Positions 15,650 to 23,828 are shown, counted from the stretch's first letter. The stretch is 64,000 nucleotides of DNA from an uncultured Bacteroidales bacterium (GCA_944322715.1 CALUPT010000005.1:124001-188000), one strand, 5' to 3'. Program-made: numbers and translations. Notes: generated by a model not told the origin, from the letters alone.

Positions 15650-16595
15650 GCGTATCGAAAATTTGATTTGGAATTAAAATGGACTGATATTCAGCCTTAT
15701 CTCTTTTATATGGAATCTCTTTCGGTCGATTCAGCCACTCAAAAAATATGGTAAGTCAAGGCACAGTTAAGGGAGACGGCATTTTCAGCCCCTCCCTCTT
15801 GTCTGTGTATCGTTACGCATATATGACTGGCTTCTCCGTGACCATTGTCGGAATCAGCCTGTGCCCAGATTCGGCACTATCCTTATCTGAATCTGTAATA
15901 CGAAGTTATATAAATTTTCGGACATTTCCTAATTAAAATCCATTAAAAATCAAGAAGTTGCAACTCGGACAGCAGTGGTATCTTCTCGGCTCTGGAGGAC
16001 ACATCGGGTATATTTCAGCATGTCTAAAAATGGCTGACGGCTGATTGTCTGGATGCCATGTAGGTATTGCCCTTTAATTTCCCGTATGTTCAGCGGTTTT
16101 GTCCCCAGAAAATTCTGGAATTTTTTTGGAATCTTCTCCTGCCGCCCTGTTATCTGGAGGAAGATACGAATCCTGCCTTATCTGGAATCGGAATCATTCT
16201 TCCTGTCTGTTTAGATATTCTTGTGTATCGGTTTCTGATAATGTTTTGTTGCTTGTTTCTGTGTTTTGGGTACGGTACAGACCATGAAATCATGTTTTGC
16301 GTACGATTAAGACCAGAAATTCCTGTTCCCTGTCTGTTTTATATGTTGAATCAGCGTATTTGTGCGAATTTCAGACAAATTTTCCGTATCCCATGAGTGT
16401 TTAAGACAAGAAAACGGTGTTTTATGCGAAAAATATACAAGAAAAATGGTGTTTTATATTCCATTTGGACAAATGTTTCTGTGTATTGAGTATGTTCTAT
16501 ATGCTTGAATCATCTATTCGGTTTTGGTTGATTCCGTTTAGGTCTGTCTGCTTCTGATTTTATTGGCTATCTTTGGGTGAAAGACTTTATGGAAT
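15650..16595. other. Gene-free divergent intergenic region of the element
   Basis: About 945 bp between the divergent helicase-like gene and the 305-residue gene. It is AT-rich and I find no credible gene on either strand. It holds a tandem pair of 20-21-bp direct repeats (16406-16457) and would be the natural place for the element's control region or origin. Confidence 0.5.
16406..16457 (+). repeat. Pair of direct repeats (iteron-like)
   Basis: ACAAGAAAACGGTGTTTTAT (16406-16425) is repeated as 21 bp at 16437-16457, differing only in the centre, with a 31-bp period. This spacing resembles iterons or tandem operator sites. They lie 140 bp upstream of the 305-residue gene. Confidence 0.5.
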
Positions 16596-17513
16596 ATGGA
16601 CAGACTTAATTATGTATTTGACATTGCAAGTAGATATGCCCCTCCAGACCTTTACGAAGAAGACGGGGAGATATGCGGTGACTTCCCAGAAGTTGTGACA
16701 TGGTTTATGGGAATAGTCGCTGGTTGCCACCATTATGACTTTCCCTGCTCTTTCAGCCAGTTCTGCGACAACAGGGAGATTATGGACATTGTGAATGCCT
16801 ACAATGAACGGATAGGCAGTGGCGGAATGCAGACTTCTGACGGGAAGAAGATTCTCCAGATAGACATGGAAGCCCTTTATTACGGTGTCATGTTCGTGTA
16901 TTATCTTACGGAGAAGAAATGCACCAACGCAAAGAGATGTCCAGAAACGGTAAGGCAGCAGTTGCTCAATCTCCGTGACAGCCTTTCCGATGCAAGACGG
17001 TTTACTCTGGAATCAGAAAGAGTGGTGTTCGGGGAAATGAACGGCAGAAGTACACAGGAATATGTAAGGAAAGAGCCTGTGAGGATATATGGCAGGGCAC
17101 TCATCGCAAACCTCGTGCATTGCATAGATATGCTTCTCCAGAAAGATTCGCTGCACTGCGGGTTCGATTCATCTGGTGCTGGAACTGGGCTGGAAATTCC
17201 TCTTGACGATGCGGAGTTTGACCTGTTTGCCACCGATGACAGGGTTACCTATGCCCCGACAAGAAAGGCTTGGATTGCCATGGACATGCTCAAATACCTT
17301 TTCGGGACGATGAATCTTCCAGACCTCCGTGCAAGGAAATGTCTCGATGTCTCGGAGTTCGATGGACAGGACGAAAAGTCATACAGCATCAACAGGCTCA
17401 TTGTCCTTTGTCTGAATCTCATGCGCTACACGGACAGCAGAAACGAGAATTTCATAAAAAGCCTTATGTCCAAATACAAGAATTTCGACCCTAACACTAT
17501 GGATGGCTTCTGA
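16596..17513 (+). CDS. Hypothetical 305-residue protein of the element
   Basis: The family is not recognised. The protein is soluble and mostly helical in character. Notable stretches are PEVVTWFMGIVAGCHH, MEALYYGVMFVYYLTEKKC and a Cys-containing stretch around KCTNAKRCPETVRQQL. The long C-terminal part ends in SLMSKYKNFDPNTMDGF. It starts at ATG 16596; another ATG seven bases upstream is in a different frame. The stop is TGA followed two codons later by TAG. It is the first gene of the rightward pair with 17656-18180, pointing toward the integrase end. The position between the repeat region and the integrase suggests a role in replication, excision or regulation, but no motif supports a choice. 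Confidence 0.65.
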   Translation: MDRLNYVFDIASRYAPPDLYEEDGEICGDFPEVVTWFMGIVAGCHHYDFPCSFSQFCDNREIMDIVNAYNERIGSGGMQTSDGKKILQIDMEALYYGVMFVYYLTEKKCTNAKRCPETVRQQLLNLRDSLSDARRFTLESERVVFGEMNGRSTQEYVRKEPVRIYGRALIANLVHCIDMLLQKDSLHCGFDSSGAGTGLEIPLDDAEFDLFATDDRVTYAPTRKAWIAMDMLKYLFGTMNLPDLRARKCLDVSEFDGQDEKSYSINRLIVLCLNLMRYTDSRNENFIKSLMSKYKNFDPNTMDGF

Positions 17514-17655
17514 TTATAGCGGTACACCACACACTGCGCTTCTGTCGGGTACTCCTACAAATCTTGATTCTCCTGCTTTTTTCAGACATTTGCTCTCGTT
17601 ATCGATAACAAAGTATGTTTTATGTTTAATTTAATAAATTATAGGAGAATATCTT

Positions 17656-18180
17656 ATGAAAACTAATTTTTCAGAAATCGAGAATGCAAATGTAGTAAAT
17701 TCGACTGAATCCACAAATGCTGCACAAGCAAAATCAGTAGAATCAGCAAGACCCCAGAGAAGCAAGATAACGAAGTCACAGTTCTGGGCTGTAATTACTA
17801 AAGCCAGACGGACTTTCGAGAATCAGTTGCATAAGGACAATAGGGTTAAACTGGAGTGCCTGGAGCATTTCATCCCTACAATCACGACCGATGCTGTCAA
17901 GTTCTGGGCTGACTATATGGATGAGGTGAATGTGCTGCTGGACAGCCGTAAATTTGGGAAAGAATGTTCCGACCTCGGAATTGACCCGACCACTCTTGCA
18001 ACCCATATCATCTTCCTCGGTGTCGGGATGAGAAATAAGGTGATGAAATACGGAATCCGCTCTGCCATTGGAAACGATTACATCCTTTATAAGGACAAGT
18101 TTGTCTCGGAGGATGCAATGCAGTTCGTTCTGGATTATGAGCCAGAGAAAAGGAAAGAATCTACCGAAACGGCAGCATAG
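17656..18180 (+). CDS. Hypothetical 174-residue protein of the element
   Basis: The family is not recognised. A good ribosome site (TAGGAGAATATCTT) precedes the ATG. The first 35 residues are Asn/Ser/Ala-rich and probably disordered. A basic patch (RPQRSKITKSQFWAVITKARR) follows, then a helical domain with KLECLEHFIPTITTDAVKFW and SDLGIDPTTLATHIIFLGVG. The basic N-terminal segment could contact nucleic acid. It lies 142 bp after the 305-residue gene on the same strand and is separated from the convergent 161-residue gene by a probable terminator. Confidence 0.65.
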   Translation: MKTNFSEIENANVVNSTESTNAAQAKSVESARPQRSKITKSQFWAVITKARRTFENQLHKDNRVKLECLEHFIPTITTDAVKFWADYMDEVNVLLDSRKFGKECSDLGIDPTTLATHIIFLGVGMRNKVMKYGIRSAIGNDYILYKDKFVSEDAMQFVLDYEPEKRKESTETAA

Positions 18181-18202
18181 TCCTGTCGAAAATCTATGAA
18201 AA

Positions 18203-18237
18203 ACAGGGGGATGTCCTTTATCGGGATGTCCCCTTGT
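18203..18237. terminator. Possible bidirectional terminator
   Basis: ACAGGGG and CCCCTTGT pair across a loop that itself contains two direct copies of GGATGTCC; TCTTT follows on the plus strand. It lies between two convergent genes, where a shared terminator is expected. Confidence 0.4.
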
Positions 18238-18264
18238 CTTTATATGGATATGCCTGCTTGACCC

Positions 18265-18750
18265 TCATTGTGGCTGCGTTGAAAATACATCCTTGATTTC
18301 CTGCGAATATACTATGCTTCCATACGGGAATGTCAGTTTCCTGTTCTGGAATGTTCTGCCGTTGCTTGTTCTGATAAAGTCTTTGAGACCTTGACAGTAT
18401 TCCAAATGACGGTACAGGTGGGATTGCAGCCAGTTTATGCCGTGTGTCATTGTAGGGTCTGGAGTGAAGTTGCTTACATCAACTATACCGTCTTTGCCTT
18501 TTAAGAGAAAACAGAGGATAAAGGCTTCTATCTCCTTGTTTAGGCATAACTTGAAATCCAGTTCTGTACATTGACTGTATCGCAGGCCAGTCCAGTAGTA
18601 TGCTTGTCCAGACTGGTCTATGCGTGGAGTGAGGATAAGTGAGGTATCCTCATAGTTCTTTGCTGCCACTCTGATGATGCTGATGATTTTCTCTGTGCTC
18701 ATGCTTTTCAGTTCGAGCCTTTGATAGGGAATAAATGTTGCGTTGTTCAT
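18265..18750 (-). CDS. Hypothetical 161-residue protein next to the integrase
   Basis: The family is not recognised. It is a soluble protein containing MSTEKIISIIRVAAKNYEDT, a YYWTGLRYSQCTELDF block, and the late stretch GSIVYSQEIKDVF. It lies 101 bp downstream of the integrase on the same strand. The place right after an integrase is often taken by an excisionase or a small regulator, but this protein is longer than a typical excisionase and shows no helix-turn-helix that I can point to. Confidence 0.6.
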   Translation of the reverse strand: MNNATFIPYQRLELKSMSTEKIISIIRVAAKNYEDTSLILTPRIDQSGQAYYWTGLRYSQCTELDFKLCLNKEIEAFILCFLLKGKDGIVDVSNFTPDPTMTHGINWLQSHLYRHLEYCQGLKDFIRTSNGRTFQNRKLTFPYGSIVYSQEIKDVFSTQPQ

Positions 18751-18851
18751 GATTGTGTTTTAATTGGTTTCAAGTGGATATAACAGAAAAGGACAGGATA
18801 TTTCACCTGCCCTTTGAGTTGTGTTGAAAATTAATTGGATATACAGAAGAT

Positions 18852-20069
18852 TCACAGCAGATTCTTCATTGCTTCATCTATCTGGGAGTTCTCGAAACTG
18901 TCGAGGTATATCTGGGTGGTTTCAAGGTCGGAATGTCCGAGACTTTCGCTGATGATTGCTATGTTCACTCCAGACCTTTTCAAGACGGTTGCGAATGTAT
19001 GTCGGGCAACATAGGTCGTGAGATTCACATGCAAGCCAGCCATTTCCGCTATCCGTTTCAAGTTGGAGTTGACATGACCGATTACCTTATGGACACGGTT
19101 GCAAATCTGCTGTTCGCTCTTATGGATATGCCTGTCGAGTATCGGAAAGATATAATCATCTGGACTTGCGTCTGATTTGGAATACCTTTCCAGTATGTTC
19201 CTTGTCTGCGGAAGTATCGGGCTGTTGAGTTCCTTGCCTGTCTTGTGCCGCTGGTAGTAGATTCTGCCGTTCTGGATGTCACTGTACCGCAATGTGGCTA
19301 TGTCCTTGAAGTTTATCCCTGCCACACAATAGCTGAACAGGAATATGTCCCGTGCGAATGAGAGCGAGTATGATTCAGTGCTTTCTGGAAGTTCAAGCGA
19401 CTGTATCTTCTGCACATCCTCTTTGGTTATTGCCCTCTTTCGGGTAGGTTTCCAGAATCTTCCAATGTTGTATTGCTTGAATGGATTATCCGTCTCTGCA
19501 AATACTTTCTGCTTGACAGCCTTGTTATATACCGCACGAAGTACACTGAATGAGGTCGCAAGACTGTTGCTGCTGTTGCCTTTTCTGGTCATGTATGCTT
19601 CAAAGTCCTGCAGAAATTGCAAATCCACCTGCTCGAACCGCTTCTTTCCCAAACCACATTGTTCCAAAAGACTTTTGCAGGTCTCGTATTTGCCAGCCGT
19701 ACCTACCTTGCCTATGCCTTTCAGATAGTCAATCTGTTGCTGGAAGTATTCGGATATGGTGCAGTTGATATACCTGCTTTTCTGACCGAACAGGGTATCG
19801 AAATTGACATCTGCATCAAGTGCTTCAAGTCGTTGAATTTTCTTCTCTATCTCCAGCCTCTTTGCCGTTATCTGCATCTGCAAGGCATCGGAATCTGGAT
19901 ATGTGGAGACAATATGCTGCTCGGAATCATCCCATGCGTCAAGAGGAAGTACAATTCCTGTTGCAAGATAGCGTACTTTGCCTTTAAGGGTAAATCTTAT
20001 ATGTATCGGAGCGGCATTTGATTTACTTGTCTTATCTTTCCTTTGAACGATTTTTATATTGATACTCAT
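18852..20069 (-). CDS. Tyrosine-type site-specific integrase
   Basis: The 405-residue protein has the Bacteroidetes integrase layout. An arm-binding N-terminal domain runs from about 1 to 100 (VRYLATGIVLPLDAWDD). A SAM-like core-binding domain spans about 103-200 (ISEYFQQQIDYLK ... NNSLA-type end). The catalytic domain has Arg 261 in DIATLRYSDI, Lys 276 in RHKTGKE, Arg 356 in YVARHTFAT, His 379 in SLGHSD and the nucleophile Tyr 388 in TTQIYLDSF. The box II histidine is replaced by Tyr, as is common in this group. It lies between three GGGGTAAA arm-type repeats and the tRNA-Gly direct repeat, so it is the enzyme that inserts the 13.9-kb element into the tRNA-Gly(GCC) gene. It is complete, so excision may still be possible. 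Confidence 0.95.
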   Translation of the reverse strand: MSINIKIVQRKDKTSKSNAAPIHIRFTLKGKVRYLATGIVLPLDAWDDSEQHIVSTYPDSDALQMQITAKRLEIEKKIQRLEALDADVNFDTLFGQKSRYINCTISEYFQQQIDYLKGIGKVGTAGKYETCKSLLEQCGLGKKRFEQVDLQFLQDFEAYMTRKGNSSNSLATSFSVLRAVYNKAVKQKVFAETDNPFKQYNIGRFWKPTRKRAITKEDVQKIQSLELPESTESYSLSFARDIFLFSYCVAGINFKDIATLRYSDIQNGRIYYQRHKTGKELNSPILPQTRNILERYSKSDASPDDYIFPILDRHIHKSEQQICNRVHKVIGHVNSNLKRIAEMAGLHVNLTTYVARHTFATVLKRSGVNIAIISESLGHSDLETTQIYLDSFENSQIDEAMKNLL

Positions 20070-20110
20070 ACTGTTATGATATGAGCAAACGAAATGTACC
20101 TATATGGACA

Positions 20111-20142
20111 GGGGTAAAGATTGGGGTAAATGTAGGGGTAAA
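20111..20142 (+). repeat. Arm-type repeats, right end (3 x GGGGTAAA)
   Basis: GGGGTAAA occurs at 20111, 20123 and 20135, exactly 12 bp apart. It matches the pair at 6549-6568 at the other end of the element. They lie just upstream of the integrase gene, so integrase binding here could also control its own promoter. Confidence 0.65.
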
Positions 20143-20257
20143 TAAACCACCGAAATCGCCCTCATTTCTCCCGATTTTCCGAGATTCAGCTGCAAAATCA
20201 AGAACAGACCAGAACGGCAGCACAGTCATGTCAGAGCGACATAACACATTGACACAT

Positions 20258-20339
20258 ACGAAAAAAGGTCACCATTTCTGATGACCTCTGTGGAGCGGAA
20301 AACGAGACTCGAACTCGCGACCCCAACCTTGGCAAGGTT
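20258..20339. repeat. Right direct repeat of the tRNA-Gly element (attR)
   Basis: 82 bp nearly identical (two mismatches) to 6322-6403. It forms the terminator, 3' half and anticodon loop of the intact tRNA-Gly, showing that insertion preserved a working tRNA at this end. Confidence 0.85.
20262..20290 (-). terminator. Terminator of tRNA-Gly
   Basis: On the minus strand GGTCATCA-GAAA-TGGTGACC forms a stem with one G-T pair and is followed by six T residues. It starts right after the tRNA CCA end. Confidence 0.75.
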
Positions 20340-20366
20340 GTGCTCTACCAACTGAGCTATTTCCGC
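20291..20366 (-). tRNA. tRNA-Gly(GCC)
   Basis: The 76-nt gene includes an encoded CCA. It has a 7-bp acceptor stem (GCGGAAA / TTTTCCGC region), a D arm with AGCTCAGTTGGTAGAGC, the anticodon stem CAACC/GGTTG with loop TTGCCAA (anticodon GCC), and a T arm with GTTCGAGTC. It is the integration target of the element to its left, which supplies or preserves its 3' half. Confidence 0.95.
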
Positions 20367-20434
20367 AAATGGGATTGCAAAGATAGGTGAATTTTCTGAT
20401 TCTCCAAAATATTTTTACAAAAGATGAAACAAGT

Positions 20435-20764
20435 TCACTGTCTCGGCACGACAGCCAGAAACTCCAGATCTGCATCCGAGTCATTGACCAGACTGTGGGT
20501 GTGGCCTTTGGGGCAATAGTGGCAGAGCCCGGCATAGACGGGAGAGGCAGCCCCGTCTAAAATCACGGAGCCACGTCCGGAAGTAATGAAGATAATCTCG
20601 CTGCTGTCCTCATGTGTATGCATCCCTATCGATGCTCCCGGGATGAGAAGGCCTTTCATGATGCGGTTGGTCCCATCAAAGAACATTTTGGCACGCAATT
20701 CCTTCTTCCCGCCCTTGAATGAGGGAAGGACGGACAGTTCCATTTCTGAAAAGTCTATGTTCAT
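20435..20764 (-). CDS. Small cupin-domain protein
   Basis: The 109-residue protein is a single cupin barrel. Motif 1 appears as GASIGMHTHEDSSEIIFITSGRG with His-x-His and Glu as probable metal ligands, and motif 2 as HYCPKGHTHSLVND. Such stand-alone cupins bind a metal and a small ligand; the substrate cannot be told from sequence. It starts 27 bp after the stop of pheS on the same strand, so the two are probably co-transcribed, although no functional link with phenylalanyl-tRNA charging is known. Full length for a minimal cupin. Confidence 0.85.
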   Translation of the reverse strand: MNIDFSEMELSVLPSFKGGKKELRAKMFFDGTNRIMKGLLIPGASIGMHTHEDSSEIIFITSGRGSVILDGAASPVYAGLCHYCPKGHTHSLVNDSDADLEFLAVVPRQ

Positions 20765-20791
20765 ATTCCTGACGTGAACGGGAAAATACAG

Positions 20792-21817
20792 CTAATACGC
20801 AGTCTCGAATTCCTTCAGGAAACGCAGGTCGTTCTCGAAATAGTTGCGCAGATCCTTGACCTGCCATTTGAGCATTGCGATACGCTCCACACCCATTCCG
20901 AATGCGAATCCGCTGTATTTGCTGCTGTCAATGCCGGAAGCCTCGAGGACGTTGGGATCCACCATGCCGCAACCGAGAATCTCGAGCCACCCCGTACCCT
21001 TGCAGATATTGCAGCCCTTGCCGTGGCAGATGTTGCAGCTGACATCGACTTCTGCGGATGGTTCGGTAAAAGGGAAATACGACGGACGCATGCGGATCTT
21101 GGTATCCGAACCGAACATTTCGCGCGCGAAAAGGAGTATGGCCTGCTTGAGGTCTGCAAATGTCACATTCTCATCTATATACAGCCCTTCCACCTGATGG
21201 AAGATACAGTGGGCGCGGGCGGAAATGGCTTCGTTGCGGAACACCCTTCCGGGACACACTATCCTGATCGGAAGCTTCATCGTCTCCATTGCACGGACCT
21301 GCACACAGGAAGTATGGGTCCTGAGGAGTATCGGATTATGCCCTGATGTCACAAAGAACGTATCCTGCATGTCCCTTGCCGGATGCTCCGGAGGGAAGTT
21401 CAACGCCTCGAACACGTGCCAGTCATCCTCGATCTCCGGACCTTCGGCCACATCATAACCGAACTTGCGGAATATTCCGATGATTTCCTCCCTCGCTATG
21501 GATACGGGATGACGGGATCCGAGAGGGTAGGCATCGCCCGGCATTGTCTGGTCGAACGATGCTATGGCAGGACCTGCATTCTCCTCCTCGGCCTGACGAA
21601 GAGACTCGATCTTGGAGATGGCCGCATTCTTCAGATCATTGAGACTCCTGCCGAATTCCTTTTTCATTTCCGGAGCGACTGTCCGGAATTCCTCGAACAA
21701 TCTGGTTATTTCACCTTTCTTGCCGAGGAAATGCACTCTGGCTTCCTCGATTTCCTTCCCGCCCCTGCAGGCAAGCCCGTTGATTTCGGCAAGCAACGCT
21801 TCTATCCTTTCTTTCAT
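20792..21817 (-). CDS. pheS: Phenylalanine--tRNA ligase alpha subunit
   Basis: I start the protein at MKERIEALLAEINGLACRGG, giving 341 residues, the normal size; an upstream ATG would add 50 residues that run over the promoter. The N-terminal coiled-coil arm (EEARVHFLGKKGEITRLFEE) is followed by class II synthetase motif 1 (REEIIGIFRKFGYDVAEGPEIE), motif 2 (NPILLRTHTSCVQVRAME) and motif 3 (GFAFGMGVERIAMLKW). A Cys-rich insert (CNICHGKGCNICKGTGW) typical of Bacteroidetes PheS is present. It pairs with PheT, not in this window, to charge tRNA-Phe. A TAATTTTG -7 box lies 24 bp upstream of the start. Downstream is a cupin gene in the same direction. Confidence 0.97.
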   Translation of the reverse strand: MKERIEALLAEINGLACRGGKEIEEARVHFLGKKGEITRLFEEFRTVAPEMKKEFGRSLNDLKNAAISKIESLRQAEEENAGPAIASFDQTMPGDAYPLGSRHPVSIAREEIIGIFRKFGYDVAEGPEIEDDWHVFEALNFPPEHPARDMQDTFFVTSGHNPILLRTHTSCVQVRAMETMKLPIRIVCPGRVFRNEAISARAHCIFHQVEGLYIDENVTFADLKQAILLFAREMFGSDTKIRMRPSYFPFTEPSAEVDVSCNICHGKGCNICKGTGWLEILGCGMVDPNVLEASGIDSSKYSGFAFGMGVERIAMLKWQVKDLRNYFENDLRFLKEFETAY

Positions 21818-21840
21818 GGCATTCTCATTGATATGGAGTG

Positions 21841-21848
21841 CAAAATTA
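21841..21848 (-). promoter_or_regulatory. -7 box of pheS (TAATTTTG)
   Basis: TAATTTTG on the minus strand matches TAnnTTTG and lies 24 bp upstream of the pheS ATG, giving a short leader. It supports the start at 21817 rather than the longer frame. Confidence 0.6.
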
Positions 21849-21912
21849 GCGGATTTTTCCGTTTTTGTTGTAAAATAACCATATTTTTTCCTTGCCGCCC
21901 GAAATTGAACGC

Positions 21913-21920
21913 TAAATTTG
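21913..21920 (+). promoter_or_regulatory. -7 box of the DUF1080 gene (TAAATTTG)
   Basis: TAAATTTG matches TAnnTTTG; a TTG lies about 21 bp upstream at the -33 position. The start codon of the tandem DUF1080 gene is 67 bp downstream. Confidence 0.6.
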
Positions 21921-21986
21921 TAAGCGGAATGCAGTGACATGCGGATTCCGACAAGAAAAGGAAACAATCGTTAACTCTATGACATT

Positions 21987-23261
21987 ATGAAAAGAACAAC
22001 ATTGGCAAAGGCCGGTGCAATGGGGCTTGCCTTGCTTGTGGCGGCATCCTGCGCCCAGCAGAACAACAGACTGACGGAAAAAGAGAAAGCCGAGGGTTGG
22101 GAACTGCTTTTCAACGGAGAAGACCTGACCGGCTGGCGTGACTACAACGGAACGGAACTTACCGTGCCATGGCATGTGGTGGACGGCTGCATCCAGGCGA
22201 AAGGTACAGGAAGCGACGCCAGCGGCTACATCGTGACCGACAAGGAATACGAGAACTTCATCCTCTCATGGGACTGGAAACTCTCGAAGGGAGGCAACAG
22301 CGGGATGCTGTACCACGTGGTGGAAAGGCCGGAATTCGCCGTGCCATACGTCACCGGGCCGGAATACCAGCTGATAGATGAGCCCAATTTCCCGGAAAAG
22401 CTCGAAGACTGGCAGAAGTTGGGAGTGGACTACGCGATGTACCTCCCGGACACGACCAGGATGCACATCAACCCTTACGGGGAATGGAACAATTCAAGAA
22501 TCGTGTTCGACAACGGACATGTGGAGCATTGGCTGAACGGAGAGAAGATACTGGAGTTCGAGGCATGGTCAGATGACTGGTTCGCACGCAAGAACAGCGG
22601 GAAGTGGGCTGATGCATCGGAGTACGGACTCGGCCGCAAGGGCGTAATCTGCCTGCAGGACCACGGCTATCCGGCTTCTTTCCGCAACATAAAGATCAAG
22701 GAGCTGCCCCGCAAGGCAGGCAGGGAAGTCACCCTGTTCAACGGAAAGGACCTCACCGGCTGGGAAATCTACGGAACGGAGAAATGGTATGTAAAGGATG
22801 GGCTGCTGATATGCGAGAGCGGGCCGGACAAGGGATACGGATATCTTGCCACAAGGGAATACTACGATGACTATGACCTGAGCGTGGAATTCAGGCAGGA
22901 GAAGGACGGCAACAGCGGGGTATTCATCCGTTCATGGGTAGAGCCTGTAGCCAGGGTGCACGGATGGCAGGTAGAGGTCGCCCCATATAACTGCGACACC
23001 GGAGGAATCTATGAGTCATACGGCAGAGGCTGGCTTGTCCAGATTCCTGAAGAAAAGGAGAACATCCTGAAGTACGGAGACTGGAACACCCTGAGGATAA
23101 AAGTACAGGGCGACAACGTACAGACCTGGCTCAACGGTCAGGAAATGGTGAACATCAATGACGAAGCCATCGGAGCCGGCAAGGGACGGATCGCCCTGCA
23201 GATACACGATGGCGGCGGCATCAAGGTCTGCTGGAGAAACCTCAAGCTGACTACCTTATAG
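21987..23261 (+). CDS. Lipoprotein with two DUF1080 (3-keto-disaccharide hydrolase) domains
   Basis: The 424-residue protein has a lipoprotein signal (AASCAQQNN, Cys about 23). Two concanavalin-like DUF1080 domains follow. The first is at about 36-238 (WELLFNGEDLTGWRDY ... GNSGMLYH ... HVEHWLNGEKI) and the second at about 243-424 (EVTLFNGKDLTGWEIY ... GNSGVFIRSW ... VQTWLNGQEMV). Each half keeps the family blocks, so the gene arose by internal duplication and both halves may be active. DUF1080 members include 3-keto-glycoside hydrolases that act after a sugar 3-dehydrogenase. No such dehydrogenase is in the window, so the pathway is open. It is divergent from pheS and has its own -7 box. The 3' end overlaps the convergent gene by 11 bp. 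Confidence 0.88.
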   Translation: MKRTTLAKAGAMGLALLVAASCAQQNNRLTEKEKAEGWELLFNGEDLTGWRDYNGTELTVPWHVVDGCIQAKGTGSDASGYIVTDKEYENFILSWDWKLSKGGNSGMLYHVVERPEFAVPYVTGPEYQLIDEPNFPEKLEDWQKLGVDYAMYLPDTTRMHINPYGEWNNSRIVFDNGHVEHWLNGEKILEFEAWSDDWFARKNSGKWADASEYGLGRKGVICLQDHGYPASFRNIKIKELPRKAGREVTLFNGKDLTGWEIYGTEKWYVKDGLLICESGPDKGYGYLATREYYDDYDLSVEFRQEKDGNSGVFIRSWVEPVARVHGWQVEVAPYNCDTGGIYESYGRGWLVQIPEEKENILKYGDWNTLRIKVQGDNVQTWLNGQEMVNINDEAIGAGKGRIALQIHDGGGIKVCWRNLKLTTL

Positions 23262-23667
23262 TCTTTTCGGCTTTGGCCCGGCGCTTTGCCCGGGCCTTTT
23301 GCTGTTTCTCCGCACCGCTTTTCAGATAGGCCTTCCACTGGTCTTCATTGAATATCGTCCGGAAAGTGGAGTCAATGGTCTCCATCCATCTGTCCTGTAC
23401 ATCCATGTAAAGAGACACATTGGAGACCTTGGCTTTCTGGAATTTCTCCATCTCCGCCTGCATGGCCGTATAGTCGTGCTGCAGGGTGGAGTCTACATAA
23501 AACACCTGCCAGTATTCGAGCTTGAGAGTCCTCTCCAGTTCCTCAGCCTTTTTGGCGGCCATTTCGGCGATATCAGGGCCTTCCTGACTGTCCTGTGCAT
23601 GGCAGTCCGTTCCTGCAAGCAATGAAAATACTGCTGCTGCAACCAGCATTATGTGAAACTTTCCCAT
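23251..23667 (-). CDS. Small exported protein with basic C terminus
   Basis: I start it at MGKFHIMLVAAAVFSLLAGT, a Sec signal ending near CHAQD, which gives 138 residues; the longer frame begins before the promoter. The mature part is helical, with repeated Glu/Lys heptads and the stretches YWQVFYVDSTLQHDYTAM and FRTIFNEDQWKAYLKSG. It ends in a very basic tail (KARAKRRAKAEK). The 'FNEDQWKAY' type motif occurs in small periplasmic Bacteroidetes proteins related to LTXXQ/Spy-like or DUF4890 families, but I cannot assign one firmly. It has a TACTTTTG -7 box 58 bp upstream. The last bases overlap the convergent DUF1080 gene. Confidence 0.7.
   Translation of the reverse strand: MGKFHIMLVAAAVFSLLAGTDCHAQDSQEGPDIAEMAAKKAEELERTLKLEYWQVFYVDSTLQHDYTAMQAEMEKFQKAKVSNVSLYMDVQDRWMETIDSTFRTIFNEDQWKAYLKSGAEKQQKARAKRRAKAEKTIR
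23275..23300 (+). terminator. Terminator of the DUF1080 gene
   Basis: GGCCCGG-cgctttgc-CCGGGCC followed by TTTT, 13 bp after the stop of the plus-strand gene. It lies inside the 3' end of the convergent small exported protein gene. Confidence 0.7.
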
Positions 23668-23724
23668 CGTATCGAAAACATTTACGGAAACACGGCCCGG
23701 GACAGCATGTTCCGGACATGTCTG

Positions 23725-23732
23725 CAAAAGTA
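23725..23732 (-). promoter_or_regulatory. -7 box TACTTTTG
   Basis: On the minus strand this matches TAnnTTTG and lies 58 bp upstream of the ATG at 23667. It favours that start over the upstream in-frame ATG. Confidence 0.55.
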
Positions 23733-23786
23733 CTAAATTAAACGACAATTTTCATGAAAAACCCGAAGCCGCTTCCAAATAAATTA

Positions 23787-23794
23787 TAAATTTG
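23787..23794 (+). promoter_or_regulatory. -7 box of the C69 dipeptidase gene (TAAATTTG)
   Basis: TAAATTTG matches TAnnTTTG and is 35 bp upstream of the ATG of the C69 dipeptidase gene. It is the likely start of the C69 / polyferredoxin / S46 transcript. Confidence 0.6.
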
Positions 23795-23828
23795 CAGTCT
23801 GCATTAGACAACGATTCTGTAAATAAAC

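Noticed and set aside
17511..17519. Possible TGA readthrough in the 305-residue gene (TGA-TTA-TAG)
   Set aside because: Reading TGA as Trp would add only two residues. This is no evidence for recoding, and the integrase of the same element clearly uses TGA as stop.
20081..20281. 66-codon open frame (GVKIGVNVGVN repeat)
   Set aside because: It is the translation of the GGGGTAAA arm-type repeat array, not a protein gene.
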